This document shows, piece by piece, positions 43,960 through 52,972 of a stretch of 64,000 bases of DNA. The number at the start of each line of letters is the position of its first letter. Positions within the stretch are counted from its first letter, which is position 1. This DNA comes from Desulfonatronum thioautotrophicum (GTDB lineage Bacteria; Desulfobacterota; Desulfovibrionia; Desulfovibrionales; Desulfonatronaceae), in the NCBI RefSeq assembly GCF_000934745.1, contig NZ_JYNO01000013.1:62001-126000 (forward strand), read 5' to 3'. A program made the translations under genes and the position numbers. The notes under the pieces were generated by a model. It saw only the letters and a list, made by a program, of their open reading frames with translations. It did not search any database and was not told where the DNA came from.

Positions 43960-44406
43960 ATGGGCAAAATTTTGATTGTATACGGTTCAACCACCGGGAA
44001 TACCGAGCATGTGGCCGAGGTGATCGGCGGCGTTCTGCAGAAGGCCGGCAACGAGGTGGTGCTGAAGAACGTCACCGATGCCGGCGTGTCCGAGCTGGGC
44101 GACGGCTACGACCTGACCCTGCTGGGCGTGTCCACCTGGGGGGATGAGGAAATCGAATTCCAGGAGGATTTCGAGCCGTTTTACCAGGACATGGACAATG
44201 CCCAGCTCCAGGACAAAAAGGTCGCCCTGTTTGGCTGCGGAGACTCCAGCTACCAGTATTTCTGCGGTGCGGTAATCGAATTACGCACCAAAGTGGACAC
44301 CCTGGGCGCCAATGTGATCAACGAGCCGTTACTCATCGACGGAGATCCTTCCGTGGCCCGCTCCGAAATCGAAGAATGGGCCGAGGAAGTGGGCAGGGCG
44401 GTGTGA
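43960..44406 (+). CDS. flavodoxin
   Basis: A 148-residue FMN electron carrier of the Desulfovibrio type. The phosphate loop is VYGSTTGNTEHVAE, the FMN-stacking loops are STWGDEEIE (Trp) and GCGDSSYQYFCGA (Tyr). Flavodoxins replace ferredoxins when iron is short, which fits its place at the end of the iron island. A GGAGAGAAGG site precedes the ATG. A heptamer repeat begins right after the stop. Confidence 0.96.
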   Translation: MGKILIVYGSTTGNTEHVAEVIGGVLQKAGNEVVLKNVTDAGVSELGDGYDLTLLGVSTWGDEEIEFQEDFEPFYQDMDNAQLQDKKVALFGCGDSSYQYFCGAVIELRTKVDTLGANVINEPLLIDGDPSVARSEIEEWAEEVGRAV

Positions 44407-44437
44407 AGAGAGAGGGTTGAGGGCTGAGACCTGAGGG
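44407..44437. repeat. heptamer NNNCTGA repeat behind the flavodoxin stop
   Basis: Starts directly after the TGA with GAGAGAGGG, then GTTGAGGGCTGAGACCTGAGGGG. Same family as at 39030, 58867, 62512 and 62918. Confidence 0.65.
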
Positions 44438-44561
44438 GATGTTCGCTGTTCTTCGTTGGAAAGCCAACCCATCCCTGGCTCCTGTAGGGTAGGGGGAATG
44501 GAGTAGAGGCAAGCGCGATAATCAATTTCAGGTTTCAGGTCACAGGTTTCAGCCCTATCTT

Positions 44562-44588
44562 TTGAACAACGAACGAGGAACAACGAAA
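44562..44588. repeat. GAACNAN heptamer repeat before a small gene
   Basis: GAACAAC, GAACGAG, GAACAAC and GAAAC follow each other with a 7-bp period, ending just before the ribosome binding site of the 50-residue gene at 44604. Confidence 0.6.
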
Positions 44589-44603
44589 CATACGGAGGAT
44601 GCC

Positions 44604-44756
44604 ATGATCGACCTGGATAAAGCCCGCCGGGAGTACGCTGAACGGCGACAGGAACTGGTTCGGATGCGGGAGCGGTGGGTTGAAGAAATGCGGCAATACT
44701 CGGAGTTTCTTCGGGATAGAGCTGAAAAGGATTGTGGAAAAGAAATAGGAGGATGA
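44604..44756 (+). CDS. small charged helical protein, 50 residues
   Basis: ATG with CGGAGG about 7 bp upstream. The sequence is highly charged and helical (MIDLDKARREYAERRQELVR, WVEEMRQYSEFLRDRAEK). No Cys pair, no membrane helix, no known family. The clear binding site is the main support. It is convergent with the hybrid kinase gene. Confidence 0.5.
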   Translation: MIDLDKARREYAERRQELVRMRERWVEEMRQYSEFLRDRAEKDCGKEIGG

Positions 44757-44771
44757 CCACAACTATCTGGC

Positions 44772-47202
44772 TCAGGCCAGGAGTTTGTTGAGCAGTTTTC
44801 TTATTTGTTGGATGGTGTAGGGTTTGGGTATCGCGCCGACAAAGCCGTATTCCTGGTAGTTCGCCATTACCGGGTCGCTGGAGTAGCCGCTGGAGGCCAC
44901 CACTTTGGCGGCGGGGTCGAGCTTCAGAACTTCCCGGACCGCCTCCTTGCCGCCCATGCCCCCGGGAATGGTCAGGTCCATGATCACCACGTCGAAAGGC
45001 GTTCCTTCAGCCATGGCCTGTCGGTACCGGGCCACGGCCTGTTCGCCGTTTTGAACCGGAACGGCCGCATGCCCCAGGTGTTCCATCAGGTCCAGGCTGA
45101 CGTCCAGGATCATGACCTCGTCGTCCATCACCAGGATGCGTCCTCCCGGACCGTCGGGATCGACTTTTTCCGTGGCGTGGGACGTCGGCAAGGCGGTGGG
45201 TACGGCCGGCAGAAAAACATGGAACGTCGTTCCCTGATCGGGCACGGATTCCACCGTAATGACGCCGCCGTGGCGTTTGATGATGGAATAGCTTGAAGCC
45301 AGACCGAGCCCCGCACCGTAATCCTTGGTGGTAAAGTACGGATCGAATATCCTGGTCAGGTGTTCCGGCGAGATGCCGTGTCCCTGGTCGGTCACGGAAA
45401 TCCGCGTGAACGGTCCGGAACTGCTGATGGCTTCAGGGAGATTTGGGGCGTCGATATTGCCTCCGGTCAGGGTGACCAGGCCGCCTTGGGGCATGGCATG
45501 GTGGGCGTTGATCACTAAATTGTGGATCACCCGGCTGACTTGGTCCGGATCGGCGTGGACGGGCCAAAGGTCGTCGGGAAGATCGAAAACGCATTTTGCA
45601 TTGGTCCCGCTCAGGGCGAATTCGGCCGACTCCCTCACCAATGCTCCCAGGGGCAAAATATCCCTGACGGGTGTGCCGCCCTTGGCAAAGGTCAGCATCT
45701 GTTGAGTCAGGGCCTTGCCCCGGTAGGTGGCTCTTTCCGCCTCGCTGAGCTTGAACTCGGCTTTGTCCGGATCGCTCAGGGAAAGCTTGGCTGAGGTGAT
45801 GTTTCCCAGGATCGCGGTCAGGATGTTGTTGAAGTCGTGGGCGATGCTTCCGGCCAGAATCCCCAGGGATTCAAGTTTTTCGGCTTTAAGGGCTTCGTCC
45901 AGGAGACGCTGCTTTTCGGTCTCGTCCCGGAATGCCAACACCACCCCGATCACTTGGCTCTTCCTGTCCCGGAGCGGGGCCGCCGTGGAGGCGATGAGCC
46001 GGTGCATTCCGTCCCTGGAAACAAGGAGCCTGCCATCCGACTGGCGGCCGCCCCCGTCCGTCAAAACCCGTTGAATCAAGTCTTCGGCCTTCTCGAGGCG
46101 CTCGTCCGGTACCTGGAACACCTCGGACAAGGGGCGTCCCCGGGCTTCATCCTGGGACCAGCCGGTCAGTTCTTCGGCGGTCTTGTTCAGAAACAGCACC
46201 TTCTTTTCCGTGTCCGCGGCGATCACTCCATCGCCGATGGACCGCAGAATCACGGCCAATCGCTCCGAGGCCAATTCCGCCGCTTCGGCCATGCGGTGCG
46301 CCTCCATTCTGTTGTTCTCAGCCTGAGCCAGGGCGTCTTTAAGATTTGCGACCATTTCAGTGATGGCCTGCATCAGCCGTTTCGCTTCTCCGTAAAAATG
46401 CCCGCTGACTCCGGCGTCGAGGTCTCCGGCCGAGACCTTGTCCGCGTAGTCGGCCAGAGCGCGCAGAGACTTGGTTAACACAACGGAGGCGAGCAGGGCC
46501 GCGGGCAGGACGAGAAGCAGGATGAGCAGCGAAAACGTGACCACTTCAACGCGCAAAACGCGCATCTCGGCCTGAATGTCGTCGATGTACAGGCCGGTGC
46601 CCAGAATCCAGCCCCAGGGCTCGAAGAGCAACAGATAGGATTCCTTGGGGAACCTTGTTTCGTTCAGGCTTGCTTGATCCGGCTTGGGCCAGTTGTACAC
46701 CACGAAACCGTCTCCGGTCGCCTGAACGACCTCGGAAAACGTCAACAGCAAATTGGTCCTGGTTCCAGGAAGCAGCTTCACCGGGCCTCGAAATCCGTAC
46801 TCCATACGCATGGCTTCCGCGACCAGAGGACCGCCCTGCTCTGTGCCGTCCAGGTCCGGAATGGTCGGATGCATCAAGACGCGCGGCACGGGCGAGGCGT
46901 TGTCGCTGATCCAGAGATAATCGCCCCGGCCGTAGCGCATGTGCTTGATTCGTCTCTTGGCCCGCTCCTGAGCGTCTTCCAGAGTCAGTTCGCCGTCACG
47001 CACTCGCTGCACGTACTCGTCAAGCAGGGAGTGTGCCGAATGGGCGACATGCATCAGTGCCTCTTTCCTGGCATACATTAGCCGATCCTGCATCAAGGGC
47101 ACGAAATAGAGCAAGATCATCCCGCAAAAAAACGAGGACAAGCGCCAGGATCAGCCCGAAGGTCTTGGCGGGGATGGACAGGTTGAGGAGCTTGTTGAGC
47201 AT
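44772..47202 (-). CDS. hybrid sensor kinase, Cache-HAMP-PAS-HisKA-HATPase-REC, with N-terminal frameshift
   Basis: The frame from ATG 47202 (MLNKLLNLSIPAKTFGLILA) encodes the start of a membrane helix. At an A7 run on the + strand (47126-47132) it leaves the frame of the rest; removing one base gives an uninterrupted 809-residue protein. Domains: membrane helix, single Cache (GDYLWISDNASPVPRVLMHP, GWILGTGLYIDD), second helix, HAMP, PAS (GDGVIAADTEKKVLFLN), HisKA with SIAHDFNNILTAILGN (acceptor His), ATPase with GAGLGLASSYSIIKRHGG, and a C-terminal REC domain (MDLTIPGGMGG). The extra base may be a slippage mutation, a phase switch or a sequence error. Signal unknown. Confidence 0.85.
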
Positions 47203-47274
47203 GGAGGGCTTTGACTCGGGAAGACGGGATACAGGTTCAAATAGGGTTATGATTGATCCAAGATAATGCGGCCG

Positions 47275-48543
47275 TCAAGCCGTTTCCATGAAGTGCTTCG
47301 CCCAAATCGTGGCTTTGTTTTGAGCTTTTGCGGCGGTGTCGCGCCCGATGGCCAGCCTTTCCAGGATCGTCTCGGTCTGGGACCAGTTTCCGCTTTCCGA
47401 GGCAAGGGCAAGATCCAGCCAGGCTTGCAGCTCCGGGACGTCGCCCAGCAGGGCTTGCGCCAGGCGGGGTTCCAGGGACAGTTTGTCGACGATGTCCGGC
47501 ATGGGTTGGGAAAGCAGGGCGTCCAGGGATGAGAAGAGGCCGAAGAGAAACATGGAATCCGGCGGCAGCGAGGTGGAGAGTTTTGTCTGGCTCAACATCT
47601 CCAGGAATCTGGCCCGTTGGAGACAAAAAGAGAGCAATTCCCGTGCATGGGGAGCGGGATTCATGTCCGCCAGGATGAGCACGCGCAGCCAGATCGCGAT
47701 TTTCCGCTGCCCGAGCATGTTCACGGCCTGGGTTATGGACCTGACTTGATAAGGCAGGCCGATGCCGGGCGAGTTGATGTAGCGCAGCAGGCGATAACTC
47801 AGTGAGACGTCGGTCTGGATGATCTTGGTGATCTGCATCATGTCCAGGTCGGGAGCCCCAAGCGCTTGCAGCAGGTTGAGCCGGGAAATCTGGCTGGAGG
47901 AAAGGTTTTTTCCGGCAACGACCTGCGGACGACTGAAAAAGTACCCTTGAAACAGAGAGAAACCCAAATCCCGACACCGATCGAAAACCCCCAGGTCCTC
48001 CACTTTTTCGGCGAGCAATGTACACCGATGCTTGCCCAACTTGCCCACGACCGCCTCCAATCGCTCTGGTTCAACCCCGAGTACGTCCACCTTGACGATG
48101 TCCGCCAACTCCAACAGGGACTCGAAGCCCGGTCCGCCGACAAAGTCGTCCAGGGCCAGGGTATATCCTTCATCCTTGAGGTGACGACAAATTTCCAGGA
48201 CTTCCGGACTTGGCCGCACTGTTTCGAGAATTTCCACCACGGCCGTTTCCGCGGGCAGGGCGCGGGGCATGCCCTGGAGGAGCAGGCTCTCGGGGTAGTT
48301 GATGAGGACCTTTTGCCTCGGAGACAGCCACTCAGCGGCCAGACTGAAGCCGTTCAGCATCACCTGGGCCGTGGCCACGTCCTGATCCTCGATTTCGGCT
48401 ACGCTGCTCGAGGCGTTTTGCCGGAACAGCAGCTCATAGCCCCATACTCCCATTTCCTTGTCGAAAACCGGTTGGCGGGCTACATACATGTCGTCCGTCG
48501 CGTTGCCGGGGATCCTATTCTGCTTGTGAAGGGGAAGAGACAT
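47275..48543 (-). CDS. EAL-like/HDOD signalling protein
   Basis: A 422-residue protein. The ATG at 48543 follows AGGA; a TTG at 48552 is less likely. The N-terminal half is a degenerate EAL domain: YELLFRQN instead of EALLR, LDDFVGG, no full set of metal-binding residues, so c-di-GMP hydrolysis is unlikely. The C-terminal half is an HDOD domain (MMQITKIIQTDVSLSYRLLR, INSPGIG). This YuxH/CdgJ-type pair usually acts in motility or signalling by protein contact. It lies between two kinase genes. Confidence 0.88.
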   Translation of the reverse strand: MSLPLHKQNRIPGNATDDMYVARQPVFDKEMGVWGYELLFRQNASSSVAEIEDQDVATAQVMLNGFSLAAEWLSPRQKVLINYPESLLLQGMPRALPAETAVVEILETVRPSPEVLEICRHLKDEGYTLALDDFVGGPGFESLLELADIVKVDVLGVEPERLEAVVGKLGKHRCTLLAEKVEDLGVFDRCRDLGFSLFQGYFFSRPQVVAGKNLSSSQISRLNLLQALGAPDLDMMQITKIIQTDVSLSYRLLRYINSPGIGLPYQVRSITQAVNMLGQRKIAIWLRVLILADMNPAPHARELLSFCLQRARFLEMLSQTKLSTSLPPDSMFLFGLFSSLDALLSQPMPDIVDKLSLEPRLAQALLGDVPELQAWLDLALASESGNWSQTETILERLAIGRDTAAKAQNKATIWAKHFMETA

Positions 48544-48610
48544 TCTGATCAAATCCTTTCGTAGGCGTGTGGTGTTTGCATCCCAGCCATTTCATGTTCT
48601 TTGAAAATGG

Positions 48611-51238
48611 TTACGCATCCTCCCGCTCCGGCAAACCCAACGGCAGGGTCATGTGAATCGTGGTTCCGCCGCCGGGAGTTTCGTCCACGGCAATTCCTCC
48701 CTTCATCAGGTTCACCAAGCGCTTGACGATGGCCAGCCCCAATCCCGCGCCCTCATAAGGTCGGGCCAGAGAGCCATCCGCCTGGGCGAAGGAATCGAAA
48801 ATCTTGTTCAGCTTTTCCCCGGGAATGCCGATTCCGGTATCCACGACGCTGAACAGGACGCGACATTCTTTCGACCTTGGCGACGGCAGTCGGGTCATTT
48901 CCAGTCGGACGCCGCCTTTGTCCGTGAACTTCAGCGCGTTGCCCGTCAATTGGAAAAGGATTTGGCGGATCCGCCGAGGGTCACCCAGGAGAAAGGAGGG
49001 AGCCGACGGATCAACGACGCATTCCAGAGCCAGTCCCTTTTCCTGGGCCACGGAGCCAAACAGATCAGTCACAAACGCGCACAATTCCGAAAGTGCGAAT
49101 ATCTCCACGCTGATCGTCTCAGCCTCCATTTCAAGCCTGGACAGTTCAAGCAGATCGGTGAGCAGACGGCCCAGTCGGTCAGAGGATTTGAGCGCCATTG
49201 AGAGAAGGTGTTGCTGCTCTTCGTCCAGATGCGTGGACTTCAAAACATGCATCATGCCGAGGATTCCGTTCAGCGGAGTACGCAGTTCGTGGCTCATGTT
49301 GCCCAGAAATTCGGACTTGGCCCTGCTCAGGGCCTCGGCCGCTTCCATGGCCTGGATCAACTCCTTTTCCTTCCTGTGTTCAACAGTGACGTCGCGCAGC
49401 ATGCCTTGAATCATATTCCCGCCGATCAGCTTGGCGCGAACCTGGGCGAAGAATTCCGTGCCGTCTTTGCGCAGGCAGCGGTGAACCGCGGTCGTGGTTC
49501 TGTGAAGCTGAATTTCCTGGAACAGCGCGGCGACATGGTTCACTTCCACGGGATGAACGAGCTGCATGGGATGCAGGCGTCGCAATTCGTCCAAGGTGTA
49601 ACCGAACATGTCCAGAACGGCCTTATTGGCTTCAAGTATCCGGCCTTCCAGGTCGTGCAGGAAAATGCCCTCCGATGAGTTGTCGAACAAGGCGCGGAAA
49701 CGCTCCTCTCTTTGCTGAAGCAGCGCTTCGCGGGATGCCCTCAGGGCGTCATCCGAGTGTTGTTGTTCGGACTTGTGCCGTGCAGTAGCCAAGATATGGT
49801 CGACATTGCCAAAACGCACTCTGCCGGCAATCACCTGTGCCGGAACCACGGCCCCGTCTTTACACTTATGTTCCACCTGTAAAATCTGTGATTGCCATGG
49901 GAGCCAATCCCCCCATTTGTCCAAGATGCTATCGAGATCAAGTTGATTCGGATGCAGTTCAAATACTGTCATGTTGAGCAGTTCGGTGCGTGAATAACCG
50001 GTGTTGACCTCGCAAGCCCGGTTGACGTCAACAATATTGCCCTGCAAGTCATGCAGGAACAGCATGTCCGGCGACTGCTCCACCAGAGCGCGAAATTTTT
50101 CCTCGCTCGTTCGCAACGACTCCTCCAGCCGTTTATGCTCGCTGATGTCCATGGCCATGCCGATGAGCACAGGGGAGTCCGACGCATCCTTGGCCAATCG
50201 GGCCTGATCCCGCAACCAGCGCCACGTTCCATCCTTTGCCTGGATCCGATATTCCAGGTCGATGGGATGTCCCTGCATGGCGGACTCAATGGCCGCTTCG
50301 GCCTTGGCGGCGTCCTCGGGATGGATGGAGCGATTCCAGAGCATGGGGTCGCTCATCAGTTCCCCCACGGTGTAGCCGAGGATGTGTTGCGTATGCGGCG
50401 ACCAGACTTCGGTTCCGCCGACGCCTGGAACAAAGGAGTACAGAATCGCCGGGGCCGCCTGGATGAGGCGCTCCACCTGCTCGCCTTTAAATTCCAGCTC
50501 CCGCTGGGTCGCCGCGCTCAGCGCCCGGGCGTTTCTGGCCTCTTCCGCGGCCTGGCGCAGACTGTGGTCTCGTTCCATAACCGCGACCTCAAGCCGGTTC
50601 AGGTCGCGGAGCAACAGGTCGCGATAGAGTTCCCAGTCGGTGACGTCCAGAATGGTCAGTCGTGCCCGGTCCATGCCGTGACACCCGTCCACGATCTGCT
50701 CGGCATGAATCAGAAGCCGCCGTTCGGTCCCATTCTCGCTGATCACAACGCAGGGAAACGGATGTGGTCGGCCATGTTCGAGAACCTTGTTCCAAAACGC
50801 CTTGAAACGCTGGGCGAACTCCGGCGCAAGGCGCTTCAGCAATACTTCGCGCAGTGTTGTTTTGCGGTCTGGAAAACCGAGCAGGCGCCGCAAGGCCTCG
50901 GACCATGCTTCCCGGCCCGTGGCGAAATTGAAGTCCCATGTGCCGAGCCCGGCGACAAGCTGAACATCGGCCCGCCCCGCGGACAAGGCAATCGATCCTT
51001 CTTCCGTGTCCATCGCCAAGGCCTCTGATCCGCTTTCCGGCGACAGAAAAAAATTGGCCACCCCCGTACCCAGGGCTTCCGCCGCTTTGACAAGCAGCTC
51101 AACGGAGGGATATCCGCGGCCTCTCTCGATCAACCCGACGTGCTGCGCCGTCACGCCCAGACGCATGGCCAGTTGCCCTCGATTCATGTTGTTCAGCAGA
51201 CGAAAGAACCTCAGTCGCTCACCGACCACGCGTTCCAT
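48611..51238 (-). CDS. XRE-type HTH fused to multi-PAS histidine kinase
   Basis: An 875-residue protein. Residues 5-70 are an XRE/Cro HTH (RFFRLLNNMNRGQLAMRLGV, QHVGLIERGRGYPSVELLVK). Then come a PAS-like domain, a coiled coil, three PAS domains (around 270-380, 385-500 and 510-640), HisKA with GNMSHELRTPLNGILGM (acceptor His) and ATPase with DTGIGIPGEKL and GAGLGLAIVKRLV. No membrane helix. Direct fusion of a DNA-binding HTH to a complete kinase is uncommon: DNA binding could be set by the PAS or phosphorylation state. No receiver domain is fused. Confidence 0.85.
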   Translation of the reverse strand: MERVVGERLRFFRLLNNMNRGQLAMRLGVTAQHVGLIERGRGYPSVELLVKAAEALGTGVANFFLSPESGSEALAMDTEEGSIALSAGRADVQLVAGLGTWDFNFATGREAWSEALRRLLGFPDRKTTLREVLLKRLAPEFAQRFKAFWNKVLEHGRPHPFPCVVISENGTERRLLIHAEQIVDGCHGMDRARLTILDVTDWELYRDLLLRDLNRLEVAVMERDHSLRQAAEEARNARALSAATQRELEFKGEQVERLIQAAPAILYSFVPGVGGTEVWSPHTQHILGYTVGELMSDPMLWNRSIHPEDAAKAEAAIESAMQGHPIDLEYRIQAKDGTWRWLRDQARLAKDASDSPVLIGMAMDISEHKRLEESLRTSEEKFRALVEQSPDMLFLHDLQGNIVDVNRACEVNTGYSRTELLNMTVFELHPNQLDLDSILDKWGDWLPWQSQILQVEHKCKDGAVVPAQVIAGRVRFGNVDHILATARHKSEQQHSDDALRASREALLQQREERFRALFDNSSEGIFLHDLEGRILEANKAVLDMFGYTLDELRRLHPMQLVHPVEVNHVAALFQEIQLHRTTTAVHRCLRKDGTEFFAQVRAKLIGGNMIQGMLRDVTVEHRKEKELIQAMEAAEALSRAKSEFLGNMSHELRTPLNGILGMMHVLKSTHLDEEQQHLLSMALKSSDRLGRLLTDLLELSRLEMEAETISVEIFALSELCAFVTDLFGSVAQEKGLALECVVDPSAPSFLLGDPRRIRQILFQLTGNALKFTDKGGVRLEMTRLPSPRSKECRVLFSVVDTGIGIPGEKLNKIFDSFAQADGSLARPYEGAGLGLAIVKRLVNLMKGGIAVDETPGGGTTIHMTLPLGLPEREDA

Positions 51239-51407
51239 GGCGCCTCTCTCGTTTTTTATGCGAAAAGTTCCTCTGTTATTCTGATATGCTTAAAATGAAA
51301 CCTGGAGCAAGAAAATCAGAAATTTTTTCTGTGATTATAAATACAATAGAACTCCATAAAATTAAGTTATTCCTCTATATCCTTACTTTTTCGATGTGAT
51401 GCTCGCC

Positions 51408-51433
51408 AAAAAAACAGCCGCTAAAGCGGCTGT
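51408..51433 (-). terminator. rho-independent terminator of the kinase/HD-GYP operon
   Basis: On the minus strand ACAGCCGC and GCGGCTGT (8 bp) close a TTTA loop and are followed by seven T. It lies 59 bp past the stop of the REC-HD-GYP gene. Confidence 0.88.
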
Positions 51434-51491
51434 CCTTTCATTACCCGTGCGTTCCCGAGGTGAAAATAAAACGATCTCAAACCATCCATTT

Positions 51492-52583
51492 TCAATCCTT
51501 CCACATGGCCCGAACCCGCCTGATTTCTTCCAGGACCATGAAAAACGCGTCAACCACCTCGGGATCGAACTGGGTCCCCGCACCGGTGCGGATAATTTCA
51601 AGGCAGTCTTCTTCGGGCAGTGCGGGTTTGTAGGGACGTTCACTGGTCAAGGCATCAAAAACGTCCACGACGGACACGATCCGGGCCTGGAGCGGGATTT
51701 CCTCGCCCTTACGCCCAAACGGATACCCGGTTCCATCCCATCGCTCATGGTGGAGCATGGCCAGTACGCGGGCCAGCCGCAGCAGTTCGTTATCTCCGCC
51801 GTACATGATCGACTCCGGGTCGACGCAGATTTCGATCGCTGATTGCCTGCCGGTCAACGGGCCGAGAATTTCGCAGCCGTAATGACAATGCCGTTGCATG
51901 ATCTCCATTTCTTCATCGGTCAACTTTCCTGGCTTGAGCAGGATGTGGTCCGGGATACCGATTTTCCCCACGTCGTGGAGCGGGGCGCAATCCCGGAGTT
52001 GTTCGCAATCCTGCTCGGACAAGCCCATGGCCCGGGCCAGCAAGGCGCTGATTTCGCCGACGCGAACGACATGGTTCCCGGTTTCGTTGTCCTTGTATTC
52101 CGCGGCGCGACTGAGCCGCTGCATCACCTGACGGCGGGTTTCCTCCAGCTCGGAGGTTCGTTCGCGGACCAAGGCCTCCAGGTTTTCCTTGTATTCCCTG
52201 TTCGCTCTGAGCAAGCGCGCCCGCTCCAGCACATTGCGCAACGTGTGCTCCAGAACCTCCATCCTGTGCACCGGTTTGGTGATGAAGTCCCAAGCGCCGA
52301 GACGCATGGCCCGCAAGGCGTCTTCCACCACGCCGACACCGGAAAGCACGACCAACGGGAGCTCCGGGGCTTCTTCCACAGCACGCTGGATAAAGGCGTA
52401 TCCGCTCATGACCGGCATGTCCAAGTCCACGACCACGGCTTCGAGGCGTCGGCCCTCGCGCCGGAGCGTTTCAAGCCCTTGCAGACCGTTTTCCGCCGTG
52501 AAGGTCTCGTAGTCCATGTCCTCCAAGTAGGCACTCAGCGCCCGACGCAGCCCATCCTCGTCGTCAATGATCAAAATGGCCAT
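51492..52583 (-). CDS. response regulator with HD-GYP domain
   Basis: A 363-residue protein. The REC domain (1-120) has acidic IIDDEDG, phospho-acceptor Asp in [11 protein letters not shown], and Lys in ITKPV. A coiled-coil linker and an HD-GYP domain follow with [11 protein letters not shown] (HD) and [11 protein letters not shown] (GYP), expected to degrade c-di-GMP. Its ATG overlaps the stop of the upstream receiver gene (ATGA), so it is the output protein of this three-gene operon. Confidence 0.94.
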   Translation of the reverse strand: MAILIIDDEDGLRRALSAYLEDMDYETFTAENGLQGLETLRREGRRLEAVVVDLDMPVMSGYAFIQRAVEEAPELPLVVLSGVGVVEDALRAMRLGAWDFITKPVHRMEVLEHTLRNVLERARLLRANREYKENLEALVRERTSELEETRRQVMQRLSRAAEYKDNETGNHVVRVGEISALLARAMGLSEQDCEQLRDCAPLHDVGKIGIPDHILLKPGKLTDEEMEIMQRHCHYGCEILGPLTGRQSAIEICVDPESIMYGGDNELLRLARVLAMLHHERWDGTGYPFGRKGEEIPLQARIVSVVDVFDALTSERPYKPALPEEDCLEIIRTGAGTQFDPEVVDAFFMVLEEIRRVRAMWKD

Positions 52584-52972
52584 CAGTCGATTTCCCCCGG
52601 CAACATTTCGCGTATGCGCGCCAAAATCCGTTTCATTTTCGTGGGCTTGAGAAAGACGTCCCGGTCCGTAACGCCCACGCTCCTCAGTTCATCCAGAAGC
52701 TCACGATCCGCCGTTCCGGTATGCACCAGGCAGCGACGGCACAGGCCGGCCCTCAAGGCGGACCGAATGAAGGCCGCCCCGTTCATGCCCGGCAGACGCA
52801 GATCCACGATGCAGACGTCGGCTGGTTCGCGCCGGAGCATTTCCAGGGCATTCTCACCGGACTCCGCCGCCGTGACCCGGAACTCGTCATAGTCTTCCAG
52901 AAACAAGAGAAATTGAGCCCTGATCTGTTTTTCATCCTCCACGATGAAGAGGTGAGGTCGCGTCATGGTCAT
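52583..52972 (-). CDS. single-domain response regulator (REC)
   Basis: A 129-residue receiver domain. [13 protein letters not shown] (acidic pair), [15 protein letters not shown] (acceptor Asp) and [10 protein letters not shown] (Lys) are present. No output domain, so it may relay phosphate between the kinase and the HD-GYP protein. It overlaps both neighbours by ATGA, an arrangement of tight translational coupling. Confidence 0.93.
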   Translation of the reverse strand: MTMTRPHLFIVEDEKQIRAQFLLFLEDYDEFRVTAAESGENALEMLRREPADVCIVDLRLPGMNGAAFIRSALRAGLCRRCLVHTGTADRELLDELRSVGVTDRDVFLKPTKMKRILARIREMLPGEID

